Shown here piece by piece: positions 1-9,418 of a stretch of 64,000 bases of DNA. This DNA is from Rhynchopus sp. YZ270_cl-10 (Eukaryota > Euglenozoa > Diplonemea > Diplonemida > Diplonemidae), in assembly GCA_964035575.1 (NCBI GenBank), contig OZ037907.1, positions 930,001-994,000 of the forward strand, given 5' to 3'. The notes beneath the pieces are model-generated. The model was not told the DNA's origin. It saw only the letters and a list, made by a program, of their open reading frames with translations, and searched no databases. How positions within the stretch are numbered: the first letter of the stretch is position 1; each line of letters starts with the position of its first letter. The translations under genes were made by a program, and so were the position numbers.

Positions 1-991
1 GGTTTACATCCCAACCCGAGATGAGGTGGAGGAAGAAGGGCCGCACCCTTGCGCAGTTCTGGCTCCAACGTCGGATCCTCCAGAGCTCTCGAAGAGGGGG
101 CAGCTGACACAACGTAGAGTTGCCGCTATGCTTCAACGTAGCACCACAATGACACGAAAGGTCGTCCGATATGCGGAGAACAAAACCTTTCAAAAGCGGT
201 ATCGTCCATCGACCGCGTTAGGCGCTTCGTCTGGAGTGCTGTTATCACAGCGTAGCGCACGGTTAAAACAGGATTGCAGTCTTGACACTCAGACCTATAC
301 TACATTGGTGGAGCGGGCTTCTCGATTTGAAGAGATTCTTTCATCAGTTCCGCTCTCAAATGGGGAAAAGGTTAGCTTCAGAAACGTAGTGTCATCAGAA
401 GAAGATCTTATGCACCATATCCGAGACCTCCAAATGGATGGTTACAAAGAAAAGGCGTCGAAACAGCTTCTTGCCTATAGATCTCTCCTGGCGTTACCTC
501 ATAGGCATATGACTGCGTTGTACAATTCTTTGCAAAGGAAAAGGGTTGTGTCGCGGAGGAAAAGGTGTAAACGAGAGAGAACTCCTGCGCCGAAGTACAC
601 GTGGTCGTCGGAGGAGGAGATTGAGGTGGGGCCTCGTGTGAGGGTTGTGTGTGAAGAGGAGGAGGTGGAGAGGGTGAGGCCGTTCACTGCAAGCAGGTTG
701 AAGAAGAGTGGGGCGTTAGAGAGCTTGCGGGAAGGGGGTGGGTTGGAGTGGTTGGTGTTGGGGTTGGCGGAGGATGGGCAACGTCCTCACCCTCCTCGCT
801 CCTGCCGTGCTGTTCTCAATGAGATCACAGCGCTTCCTCCAGCAGCGTTGCAACGGATGCTCGCAAGCCCACAGCATTCACGCCATTCCGCTGCAATACG
901 GTCACACAAATCAACCCAAGACACCGCAGCGCTCTCACTCATTGCTGTTCTTGCGTTGGTCTCCGTTTCGCCCTTTAGAGAGATGCAGTAA
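1..991 (+). CDS. Unknown protein, 3' part only
   Basis: The reading frame is open from base 2 of the window and ends at TAA 989-991, giving 329 visible residues, so the true start lies upstream. The protein is rich in Arg, Lys and Ser. Its middle has a strongly basic run (KRKRVVSRRKRCKRER) that looks like a nuclear-localisation or nucleic-acid-binding patch, followed by an acidic stretch rich in Glu. The last ~90 residues are more Ala/Leu/His rich. I recognise no domain. The acidic and basic patches suggest a nuclear or cytoskeletal protein, but that is a guess. The last third could also be read-through in a non-conserved tail. Confidence 0.55.
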   Translation, partial: VYIPTRDEVEEEGPHPCAVLAPTSDPPELSKRGQLTQRRVAAMLQRSTTMTRKVVRYAENKTFQKRYRPSTALGASSGVLLSQRSARLKQDCSLDTQTYTTLVERASRFEEILSSVPLSNGEKVSFRNVVSSEEDLMHHIRDLQMDGYKEKASKQLLAYRSLLALPHRHMTALYNSLQRKRVVSRRKRCKRERTPAPKYTWSSEEEIEVGPRVRVVCEEEEVERVRPFTASRLKKSGALESLREGGGLEWLVLGLAEDGQRPHPPRSCRAVLNEITALPPAALQRMLASPQHSRHSAAIRSHKSTQDTAALSLIAVLALVSVSPFREMQ

Positions 992-1648
992 AGAGACCCT
1001 ATGAAAATATGATGAATTTCTTAACGTTGTAGGAAAAAAAATGTCAGTTGAAGGTAGATTCCCAGGATTGTGCAATAAAAGGGTTCGTTACAGAGGTGAT
1101 ATTGTGTTTTTAAACGGTGGTTCAGTAAACGAAAGGTAGAGAATTATCCTGGCAACAACCTTTTTTTTCTTTTTCTTTATGCTGCACAGCTCCTTACGGA
1201 GCAAGAGGCGGTTACAGCGCAGAGGTGTACAGTGCTGAAACGGGGGGGTGCTCACAGTTTCCCGGCAACCCCTAAGGGTGGGAACACTCCGGGGGGTTCG
1301 ATACCCCCCCCGTGGAGTGTCAGTTAGCCTGCGTTTTTGAAGTGTTTTGCACTCTATCAACCTCACTTTATTTTTACTCAAAAATATGTTACGCTCAAAT
1401 CTTTTCATTTCTATCAAAAAAGGCATACATTTTTTGCGTCCGAATATCCTCAAATATTCTTTCCTACCCCCCTCTCCTCCCCCCTCAATTTCCCCCCCCA
1501 AACAGAACACTTATCTTCCCTTTCAATTTCTTAGGCTTTGTACCTTTATCAACCTCTCCTTTTCTTCAAGGTTTCGCTTCATCCTCATCTTCATTCTCTT
1601 TTACACTATCCCCTTCCCCCTCTCCCCTTCTTTCCCTCCCCTTTTTCC
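992..1648. other. Intergenic, pyrimidine-rich leader
   Basis: No gene seen. It contains one copy of repeat family C (1284-1365) and then, from about 1430 to the next start codon, an almost pure C/T tract of over 200 bases that may serve as splice-acceptor signal for the next gene. Confidence 0.6.
1284..1365 (+). repeat. Dispersed repeat family C, copy 1
   Basis: It starts with a hairpin whose loop reads GGTTCGATACC, like a tRNA B box, flanked by complementary ACACTCC and GGAGTGT, then a diverged form of the family core GTCAGTGCCTGCGTCCG and the tail motif TTTGCACT. A diverged member of a family seen about ten times here. Confidence 0.5.
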
Positions 1649-2260
1649 ATGACAGCCGCTGAAGCCGACAGCTTCTCTTCATTGATAACCGTTTTGTCAC
1701 AACGGGGGTATTTTACGGATTGCGGAGCACGAGACTTTCCTTACAAATGGGATCCTGTTGGGGTGAAGGCAGGGCGGTGCAGTGCCTTTCGTGCAGTTCT
1801 GTGCTATGAGCTGTGCTACCGCGATGAAGGGGTGGTCTCTTACGTGAGGGGGCTGCCTGCAGGGGGGAGAAGGTTCTCTCATTTAGCTGACGACGCTGCT
1901 GTGCTTGAAGGGGCGGAGGAGCTGTTGGCTGGCTGGAGGGAGGAGGGTGTCGTGCCGCATGAGGCGTGCCTGCCACGCCCTTCGCTGGCATGTCTCGCAG
2001 AGGACGATGTGCTTCCGCATGACAAAGTGGACCTGCTGCTCGCAGCCTTGGAGGAGATCTCCCTGGCGGCAAGGGGGCTGCCTGCAGTGGAGGGGAGTGT
2101 GGTGCATCTGTCGCGTATGGCGCAGCATTCGGAGTACTCTGCTCGGCGGTGCAAGGAGGCAAGAGAAAAGCGTGCGCAAGTGCTGCATCCAAAACTGCAT
2201 CCACTAGAGCTAGTCCTTGCAGACCAAGTATCAAAAGAATTGATTCAAGGGTTGCAGTGA
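1649..2260 (+). CDS. Unknown 203-residue protein
   Basis: I chose ATG 1649 because everything 5' of it in this frame translates the pyrimidine tract into meaningless Pro/Leu/Phe-rich sequence. The 203-residue product has ordinary amino-acid composition with Cys, Leu and acidic residues spread evenly, and the GC-richer third positions typical of the better genes here. It begins MTAAEADSFSSL and ends in a basic helix-like segment (KEAREKRAQVLHPK). No signal peptide, membrane segment or known motif is visible. It is probably a real soluble protein because the frame stays open through GC-rich sequence and stops cleanly at TGA 2258. Function unknown. Confidence 0.6.
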   Translation: MTAAEADSFSSLITVLSQRGYFTDCGARDFPYKWDPVGVKAGRCSAFRAVLCYELCYRDEGVVSYVRGLPAGGRRFSHLADDAAVLEGAEELLAGWREEGVVPHEACLPRPSLACLAEDDVLPHDKVDLLLAALEEISLAARGLPAVEGSVVHLSRMAQHSEYSARRCKEAREKRAQVLHPKLHPLELVLADQVSKELIQGLQ

Positions 2261-2330
2261 CGAATCATTTTCCCATAAAGGGGTGGAGGTGGAGAGGATG
2301 TGGACAGCATTTTTTTTGCTGATACTGCGC

Positions 2331-2396
2331 GATAACGAATGTGGTCAAGGTGACCAAGCATGAGAGGCTTGGGTTCACCTATTAAACTTTTCTCTC
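2331..2396 (+). repeat. Dispersed repeat family A copy
   Basis: Starts with GATAACGAAT and continues with a variant of the family core GCACGAGAGGCTTAGG, then a T-rich tail. The same start motif recurs at 21711 and 52981, so this is close to a full-length unit of ~70 bp. Confidence 0.65.
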
Positions 2397-2603
2397 TTTT
2401 TTTTTTTTTTGCTGTGTCTTGCTGTGGGTTGTATGCGAGGGGTAGTATTTTTTTTCTATTGTGTTTTCCTCCCCATTTTTTAGGTCTCCAGGGGAGGAAT
2501 TTTGCAGATTTACTTTTACATTTTTTTGTTCCCCATCGCATTGTCCCATTGTTTTAAAAACATCACTCTCTTTGTCTCTGTCTCTTCCTTCTTGTCTCTT
2601 AGA

Positions 2604-2745
2604 GCCTTATAATGAGTGTGCTCCAAAACGTCACCCCATTTCATCTTTTCATACATTGCAATATTGGGTGGGTCGTACTCTTTTTTCTTGTATTCTATCT
2701 TGGTAAGTGTGTGATGTTGTCGCAGTACACCTACACACGGAAGGC
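2604..2745 (+). repeat. Dispersed repeat family L, copy 1
   Basis: About 140 bp that recurs at 4517-4653. Both copies share CATTTCATCTTTTCATACAT, an ATTGCAATATTGGGT block and the end motif GTCGCAGTACACCTACACAC. Function unknown. Confidence 0.7.
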
Positions 2746-2820
2746 GCATAAAAAAAAAGCAAGAAATAGTCCCATGTGAAGGTTGCGCCGCCCACCTGTA
2801 TGGGACCAGAGTATCCTATC

Positions 2821-2907
2821 GCCGTGATGATATCAACTGGTGTTGGTTGCAGACTTCAAATCTGTAGGCGGGGTGACCCGCAGCGGTTCGATTCCGCCTT
2901 CGCGGTG
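2821..2907 (+). tRNA. tRNA-Sec (anticodon TCA)
   Basis: The 87-nt sequence folds into the selenocysteine form of a tRNA: long acceptor stem (start GCCGTGA, end TCGCGGTG), anticodon arm CAGACTTCAAATCTG with TCA at 2856-2858, long variable arm with stem GCGGG/CCCGC (2868-2881), and T arm with B box GGTTCGATTCC (2885-2895). It aligns along its full length with the remembered vertebrate tRNA-Sec, including the GTGGT-like D-arm and the TTCAAA loop. TTTTT at 2908-2912 is a good RNA polymerase III terminator. The gene implies that the organism makes selenoproteins, so in-frame TGA may be read as Sec in some of its genes. CCA is not encoded. Confidence 0.93.
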
Positions 2908-2912
2908 TTTTT
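2908..2912 (+). terminator. Pol III terminator of tRNA-Sec
   Basis: Five T residues directly after the tRNA 3' end. Confidence 0.8.
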
Positions 2913-3391
2913 CGTTTGCCCCAAAAGTGGTCCGATTTTGTGCCAAGACCCAACACCTTTGCACCCCTCTGGGAGCGATCTGTCAAAAGAAGGTCGAAAA
3001 ACGGTGTTTTGAGCCGTTTTAAGCACTTTCTTGGTTTTCCTGCTTAATATGCACTTTTTGCCTTTGCCACTTTTGCCTTAGGACTGCACCTGTGAACTGC
3101 TGCCGCAGATGTGGAACACTTACTATCTTTACCGGTAATTTATGGTACTGCCTCTTGCTTAGTTTTGTTGTTGCGCTACATAGCGGGGTTCCGTACTGCG
3201 ACTAGGCAAGGGGGACAGTTTCCCTTTTCCTCACGGGGACACCTCTTCCCAATAGGGGGCAGAGTGAGGAGAACTGTGCATTAGGAATCAGGCAATTTGG
3301 GCGAAGGCTCTTCATCTATACGCAGTGATGGATGGGCAATCAATGGCTGTGTCTTGCACCACCCCCACAACAGAAAACACACAAAATACCA
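2913..3391. other. Intergenic
   Basis: Nothing recognised. A CAG at 3371-3373, some 20 bases before the next start codon and after a C-rich stretch, could be its splice acceptor. Confidence 0.4.
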
Positions 3392-4612
3392 ATGGAACTC
3401 AACATCGAGGGATTTGATGGTCAGACGTACGTCGTCGATGTGGATGTGGATGACACAGTGAAGGACCTGCGGCGGAAGGTGGCAACTGCAGCGGGGTTTG
3501 CTGAAGACAGCTTTGGCATGAGATTCGGAGGGAACGACGAAGAGGATATCAACATCACAGCGCTGAGTGCTGGGGACACAGTCCTCCTGACGGAGACGAA
3601 GAAGCAAGAATCCATTGCAGCTCTTCATGCATTGGGTGAAACAGACCTCACACCAAATAGGCTTGAGCGTGTGCAAGACCCCAAAGTAGCTCAGTTGTTT
3701 CTGCAGGCAGAAGTTGTAACTGCGACACCGAGATGGTTCCTGGCACACACAACGTTAAGTAGCCTTGATCTGAGTGCCCCGTTGGCCACAACTGCGATTG
3801 GTGACTGCTTCCTGGCTCGGTGTTCATCATTGAAATCAGTTGACTTGTCTGGGTTGAGCAACGTCACCCACATAGGCGAGAACTTCCTGGAATCCTGCAT
3901 GGCGTTGGAAACAATCGACCTCTCAGGACTCAGCAACGTCACGCATGTTGGGAAATTCTTCTTATCAGATTGCACGTCGCTGACCGCAATCGACTTTGCA
4001 GGATTAAGTAGTGTCACAAGCCTTGGGAACTGCTTCTTATCACGTTGCAAGTCGTTGACCTCAATCGACTTTGCAGGATTGGGCAGGGTCACTAGCCTTG
4101 GAGAGTACTTCTTATTAGAGTGCACCGCGTTGACCTCAATCGACTTTGCAGGACTGGTCAGGGTCACAAGCCTTGAGGACTTCTTCTTGCTACGGTGCAC
4201 GTCGTTGATCTCAATCGACTTTGCAGGATTAAGTAGTGTCACAAGCCTTGGGAACCGCTTCTTATGTCGTTGCACGTCGTTAACCTCAATCGACTTTGCA
4301 GGATTGGGCAGGGTCACAAGCCTTGAGAAGCACTTCTTATCAGGTTGCACGTCGTTGACCTCAATTGACTTTGCAGGATTGAGTGATGTGACACGATTTG
4401 AGAGCTGCTTTCTTGAAGGTTGCACTTCTTTAAAAAGACGCGACTTTCCAGCATGGAACGTCCCCCCCTTTTGCAGCCCTTTTTCGACAAAAAAAAGAAA
4501 AAGCCAAAGCAATACCGAGCCTTATAATGCTACAAAACGTTACCCCCCATTTCATCTTTTCATACATTGCAATATTGGGTCGTACACTTTTGTCTTGCAT
4601 CCTATCTTTTGA
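3392..4612 (+). CDS. Ubiquitin-like + 25-residue leucine-rich-repeat protein (copy 1)
   Basis: ATG 3392 is preferred over the in-frame ATG 3332 because its paralogue at 43012 starts at the matching residue. Residues 1-70 look like a ubiquitin-like beta-grasp fold (MELNIEGFDG, DTVKDLRRKVA, LSAGDTV). Residues ~118-348 are nine tandem 25-residue repeats with the pattern LTSIDFAGL..VTSLG..FL..C, close to the BspA-type LRR family; each repeat is 75 bp of DNA. From residue ~349 the protein departs from its paralogue, and the last 32 codons (from 4517) lie inside dispersed repeat L. The C-terminus therefore seems to have been replaced by repeat DNA. It may bind proteins through the LRR surface; the ubiquitin-like part suggests a regulatory adaptor. 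Function otherwise unknown. Confidence 0.75.
   Translation: MELNIEGFDGQTYVVDVDVDDTVKDLRRKVATAAGFAEDSFGMRFGGNDEEDINITALSAGDTVLLTETKKQESIAALHALGETDLTPNRLERVQDPKVAQLFLQAEVVTATPRWFLAHTTLSSLDLSAPLATTAIGDCFLARCSSLKSVDLSGLSNVTHIGENFLESCMALETIDLSGLSNVTHVGKFFLSDCTSLTAIDFAGLSSVTSLGNCFLSRCKSLTSIDFAGLGRVTSLGEYFLLECTALTSIDFAGLVRVTSLEDFFLLRCTSLISIDFAGLSSVTSLGNRFLCRCTSLTSIDFAGLGRVTSLEKHFLSGCTSLTSIDFAGLSDVTRFESCFLEGCTSLKRRDFPAWNVPPFCSPFSTKKRKSQSNTEPYNATKRYPPFHLFIHCNIGSYTFVLHPIF
3745..4435 (+). repeat. 75-bp tandem coding repeats (LRR units)
   Basis: Nine coding units of 75 bp. Several share long identical blocks such as CAATCGACTTTGCAGGATT, and units 4-6 resemble units 7-9, which points to a recent internal duplication of ~225 bp. 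Confidence 0.75.
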
Positions 4613-4653
4613 AGTTTTGAATGTTGTCGCAGTACACCTACACACCAAAGGCG
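4517..4653 (+). repeat. Dispersed repeat family L, copy 2
   Basis: Matches 2604-2745 along most of its length. Its first ~96 bases are read as the tail of the upstream LRR gene. Confidence 0.7.
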
Positions 4654-4815
4654 CACCACGTACACTGTTTACCCAGTTCAGGGGAACATCCTCTTCTTTC
4701 TTTTCACCCTCCCCACCCCACAGAGACAACCCCCCAATGGGCAATACTCCACACAAGGACCTATAACTTCAACTACAGAGGGTGCCCCCTCTCCCCTTCC
4801 CCCTACCTTTCCAAG

Positions 4816-6516
4816 ATGCACTATGAAGGCAAACAGACACACAGCTTTCCCGAGGCGGCAGTGCGTTCTACTCCGACCATCAGCGACCTCCGCAGTCGCA
4901 TGCATGCGTCGCACATATCCACAGACCCTCCAGAGGGTTTCCTTGCTCCGCCCCAGACGTTGCAGAGAGACCTGGCAGGTCTGCACACTGAGGTGAAGGT
5001 TCTGCGGGAGGACTTCAAGAGGAACAAGCTGGCAGTGTGGAGGAGTATGGAGCTGTATGCGCAGTACCAAGGGGATGTGGTGGGGAGGGTGTTGGGTGCG
5101 TTGCGTGGGGTGGGGCAGGGGCAGGGGCAGGTTGGGTCTGTGGAGGAGCAGCTGCACAAGACAGCAGTGCACAAGGCAAACCCGCGCCGTGGTGCCAGCG
5201 AGGAGGCACTGCACCTTGCAGACCTTGCTGTCTCGCACCTCGGGGTCGCGCAGCAGCGTTCCCCACAGCGCACCACGACACCTTCTCCAGGGTCGCCACA
5301 GTCCTCGCAGAACTATGCAGGTTCGCAGCATACTGCGGGAAGTGTCAGGGAGAGGGAGAAGGAGAAGGAGAAGGAGAGGGAGAAGGGGTGGTATTCCAAG
5401 ACAACGGCGAGATCGTCTTCTCCAGGGTCGCCGCAGTCCTCGCAGAACTATGCAGGTTCACATCATTCGGGGCGTGCCAGGGGCAGATCTCATTCCAAGC
5501 CTACCACGCGAACATCATCCCCATCGCCACCGTCGTTGCCGGGCTATGCAGACCCACATCGACAGCGGGACAGATCTCATTCGAAGCCGACAACGAGGTC
5601 CTCTTCCCCAGGGGCGGTGTCGGGAGAGGCTAAGGCAGATGCAGTGCGGGCTACGGTATGCGTACAGGGCTGTGTGCGTGGAGGCGCTGCGACAGTGTTC
5701 ACCACAGGGGTAGACACGGTTGCGGTACGGAAGGGGACGCAGACGAGAACCTTTGTGCTTGACGAGGTTGTATCTGAGTCTTCACAGCACCTCGAGCAGG
5801 TTATGTGGGCGGCAGCACATCTGCGCACCGGGCGACCCTGCGTTGTCGCTGTATTAGCAGATGATGTCGATGCTGGTCAGGACCATGCCTTGGGCATCGC
5901 AGCACGGCTGGCTGCGGTCATCGTTGCCGAGGCGCACTTTGACCCAGGACTCTACATGCAGGCAGGCCTCATAGAGAACGACACCCTCTCCGACGTCTTT
6001 GCCAAGACAACCACACCACGCATCGACACCTTGAAGAAGGTCTACCTCCACGACACAACAGGCGCCGCCACTCAAATGCGTTTCCTCTCTCAAGCACGAC
6101 GAGCAAAACGCGGAGCAGTATTAGTAGTAAAGCTTGGCGTAGGTGGCATCATTGGGGGAGCGACAGTGGTGGACCTGAACACCGTGCAGAAGACGACCAG
6201 GTCGAATCAGGGAACAGCATGCCAAGCGTATTGTGACACCCTCGCTGCGGTGCGAGCACAGCACGCACACATCCCAACACGGAGCAGCAAGCTGACTGCC
6301 TTACTCTCCTCCCTCTTTGTAAAACCCCAACCGCATCACCCTTCCCAAAGCCAAGGCAACACCCACACACCCCCAGCAGCCCACCTCTTCTGCGTAGGGC
6401 TAGGCTACCACACCCTCCCCGACCCCACCGGCACTGCAGCCCCTTCAGCCGCACAACGTGTCCTCCACACCGCAACCCGAATCTGCGGGAATGCTTACAT
6501 CTTCGCCCCATCCTAG
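4816..6516 (+). CDS. Kinesin-like protein lacking nucleotide-binding motifs (pseudokinesin)
   Basis: The start ATG 4816 directly follows a pyrimidine run ending in CCAAG, a likely splice acceptor, and gives 566 residues; the frame upstream of it is repeat L. The N-terminal ~100 residues contain a helix fit for coiled coil (LAGLHTEVKVLREDFKRNKL). Residues ~150-270 are Ser/Pro/Arg-rich repeats with the motif SSPGSPQSSQNYAG. Residues ~277-560 follow the order of a kinesin motor: a strand like the start of the motor (ATVCVQGCVRGG), TFVLDEVVSESSQ in place of F.FD.VF...SQ, the counterpart of the P-loop region (VVAVLADDVDAGQDHA), VVDLNTVQ in place of the VDLAGSE switch II, and HIPTRSSKLTALLSSLF, the well-conserved end-of-motor signature. 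P-loop, switch I and switch II residues are lost, so it should not hydrolyse ATP. Compare the Vik1/Cik1 partners of kinesin-14 Kar3. Confidence 0.7.
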   Translation: MHYEGKQTHSFPEAAVRSTPTISDLRSRMHASHISTDPPEGFLAPPQTLQRDLAGLHTEVKVLREDFKRNKLAVWRSMELYAQYQGDVVGRVLGALRGVGQGQGQVGSVEEQLHKTAVHKANPRRGASEEALHLADLAVSHLGVAQQRSPQRTTTPSPGSPQSSQNYAGSQHTAGSVREREKEKEKEREKGWYSKTTARSSSPGSPQSSQNYAGSHHSGRARGRSHSKPTTRTSSPSPPSLPGYADPHRQRDRSHSKPTTRSSSPGAVSGEAKADAVRATVCVQGCVRGGAATVFTTGVDTVAVRKGTQTRTFVLDEVVSESSQHLEQVMWAAAHLRTGRPCVVAVLADDVDAGQDHALGIAARLAAVIVAEAHFDPGLYMQAGLIENDTLSDVFAKTTTPRIDTLKKVYLHDTTGAATQMRFLSQARRAKRGAVLVVKLGVGGIIGGATVVDLNTVQKTTRSNQGTACQAYCDTLAAVRAQHAHIPTRSSKLTALLSSLFVKPQPHHPSQSQGNTHTPPAAHLFCVGLGYHTLPDPTGTAAPSAAQRVLHTATRICGNAYIFAPS

Positions 6517-7380
6517 AAAGATCTGACGTAATTAGGTCACCGCCTTAAAAGTTTTTTTGACAACATATATTATTCTGTATCCTAACCTCAGAGGAGTGCA
6601 AGTAGAGCCTTTAGGGCATAGATTATATGAATACCCCCCCACAGCCCCTTTTCTTTGACCCTCCAGCATTGCGAGATAGGCGCTGTACCTGAGGTAGTGG
6701 AGAGGGGGGGAGAGCGGGAGAGGGTAGGGTAGGGATGACCACGCTGTTTCATCACTGTGATGTGAAGAGTCGAGAGAGCAGATCCGATACACCTTGCGGA
6801 AGGGGGGGTTTTTTTTGGTTTGGGGCTTCTTTGATGAGATGTGAGGCGAGAGGATGAGGTTGGTTCAAAAAAATGATCGTATGGAGGAATGCAGTGCCCC
6901 TATTATCCCTTCATGCAGTATGGGGTATGTATGGGTATAGGGTGAGCACACATCCTGCTGGCTAGCCTATAGAAGGTTCCGTTGAGGGGGTCTTCAAAGG
7001 GGGGGTCTTCAGGGTGTGCTACGGGGGGTCAGCTACTAAGAGTAAGGTGTTGCTTTGAGTGAGGGACAGCAGGGAGTACAGATGAGAGGGGGTTGCTCCT
7101 GTGCGTAAGAGGAAGGGGAGGGGAGAAAGGGAATGGGGGATGTGTGCGTGCCCATGGAGAGGCCCATTCATCGCTGGGAGGAGGGGGGGTTTTTTTTTTT
7201 GCTGTGCGTTTTAAAGAAGCCGAGTGGATTTCTAGAGTATGCGATATGTGAGGATGAGGGTGGAGGTGGCGTTCTGGTGTGGAATATGATGGTTTCCGCG
7301 GAAAAATCCCAGAACTTTGAGAGGTGGGGTGACGACAAAACTATCTTGGTATAGTCAGACCCCCCACTTTTCTTATACTT

Positions 7381-7423
7381 CCATCTGGATGGCTGGCATC
7401 GTGGGTCTGTATCGGCAACTATC
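7381..7423 (+). repeat. Dispersed repeat family N copy
   Basis: Carries CATCTGGATGGCTGGCATCG followed by a CAACTATC end; recurs at 37406, 40927 and 52358. Confidence 0.55.
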
Positions 7424-7430
7424 ATTTCAG

Positions 7431-7525
7431 ATGGCAGCCTCGAAATGGATGTAGGACTGCATAGTTGGGGGTCCGGTCTTATGCAAAGGTACGCTGTTCA
7501 GGAGGGCTTGTTTGTAGTTCAAGCC
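7431..7525 (+). repeat. Dispersed repeat family B, long form
   Basis: Has the 5' module CGAAATGGATGTAGGACTGC and a diverged 3' module related to GGTACACTGTCACGAGAGGG. The same order is found at 21791-21904 and 41071-41172. Confidence 0.6.
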
Positions 7526-9418
7526 AACTTCTTTTGTTTCCCCAACGTCGTATAACTCTGTCCTGCTAGTTACTCTCTCCCTCTCAAGGGTGATGTACGG
7601 CGTGGAGGTGTTGTGCGTCTGGGTGGATCGAGAGAACAGATGAGGGGGGAGAGGGGCTTGGGGTGGAGGGGGTAGCACAGCATTGGGTGTTGGTGTGCAC
7701 CGTTGGTCTTAAGGGATGCTTGCTTTTTTTTGTTGCCCAGCTTCCGGCGCGACAGTGCTGTAGATACGAAGAGAATGAGGAGAGAGAGGGCAATGAGGGC
7801 TTCAGGACATTATTATTCTATTTGACGACAGCATTCAAGGGAATAAACGGTGCTTTCATGTGAGGTGTTGGGTGAAGGGTTTTGGGATGGGGATGGGGGG
7901 GAGGGGAGAAGGCGTGTTGCGTGAAGCTGTTGTGGCCGTTTTTGTTGTGATTGGGTTTCCTGCCTGGGTTTAGCGTTTTGCAGTTTGCGGGCAAATCCTA
8001 GGAGTGCGGAGACAGGCCTCTGTTGCATTCATGGTAATGCAGCCTTCTAGGGAGTTGGGTTGGGAGAGGGGGGGGGGGGGGGGGGGCTGTTTCTGTTGTG
8101 TCGTTGGTCTAAGGATGAAGGGGCTAAGGGGTTGCTCTGGGTTTTGGTGCTAGCTTTATTAGGATGATTTTAGTTATCTCCGTGGTACCAAGGGGGCAGT
8201 GGAGGTGATTGCAGGGGCTCGTGTCTGGTGTTCGCAGCGTTGTTCGCAATGCGTTAGAGGTGTCGTGTGCTTGTCTGCTATTTGCACTGTGAGGTGGGTG
8301 TTTGAGGTGTTTTGAGGTGGTTGGGGGAGCAGGGGAGGGAGAGAGGTAGATAGATATGGCATGCGGATGCCTCTGTGCAGCAGGTCTGTAGTGCAGGTGG
8401 TGATGCCGCTCTGGGTAACTGTGTGTGTGTTCATCTGGTTGCGTGCCGTGCTTGGGACGGGGAGTGAGTGGGCAGTGGTGGCTGTAGTGCGATTCTATTG
8501 CTGGATGGCAGCAGAACACAGTGTGTGGGGTTATTCTGATGGGTGTTGATGCGGTGTTGGTCGGAATACAGCTTCAGGGAGTGGGGGTGGGGGTGGGATG
8601 CATTATTTTTGTTGTGTGCTGTGCAGCGAAATCATGTGCGTTGCCTCAAGTATGGTAACGTGCCTCAGGGGTCGATAAGGTTGATAGTCCCAGACAGACG
8701 TGTTCCGCACCGTGTTTGCGTTCAGTCTAGAGCAGGGTTGTGGTCCTGCACAACGCCGCAAGCCCTGAGCCCTTCGTAAGTGCGTTCGTGTCTTTGGGTC
8801 AATGAGGGGGAGGGGGAAAGGGGAGCGAGGGTGTGGTATCCAAGAGCATTTGTGGTTGTGCGCACAGCAGTGGTCGAGCGTCCTTCGCAATGGTTTGGAG
8901 GAAAGCGAAGCCCCAGCAAAAACGGACGGAGTTGTTCAGTTTGTTCAGGAGAATTTGCTTTTGCAAATATTTCTGGTTTGTGCAGGTCGGTGGGTGTGCG
9001 TGTGCTGAGCCCTGCGCTGTGCCTGCAGCACAGTGTGCGCACCGATGGAATGACCATCTGCTGTCTCCTGCTGTCTCCAGTAGTGGTTTCCTGTGTCTCT
9101 GCGGGGGAGGGGGTAACGAAGCTCGCGTCTAACGAGATGCTGTATGAAGGGCATGTGTCGCTCACCTGGTGAAATGACACCAACACACAGTGGGGTCTCA
9201 CGTGTGTGGAAGAGTGTGTGGCCCACGCCGCAAGGGAGTTGGCATGCGTCTCGTGGGCAGACCAATGCAGGGGTCTTGGCGGCAAAGGGAATGTTCGTGT
9301 CCGTTCCTCCTTCAGGAGGTACAACCAGTCCACGCTTGTTTCGGGTTACGGTTGGGTTATGGGTTCTGGGTTATGGGTGGGTTGTCACGAGGCTGAGGAT
9401 GGCCGGTACAGTTCCCAA

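Larger units (their letters stand above)
2261..2820. other. Intergenic between unknown gene and tRNA-Sec
   Basis: Contains repeat families A (2331-2396) and L (2604-2745) and poly-T tracts. No gene seen. Confidence 0.6.

Noticed and set aside
1284-1325. Second tRNA suggested by GGTTCGATACC
   Set aside because: No acceptor, D or anticodon arm can be folded upstream; it is the start of repeat family C.
9346-9382. Telomere-like GGGTTATGGGTT stretch
   Set aside because: Short and irregular; not enough for an interstitial telomere.
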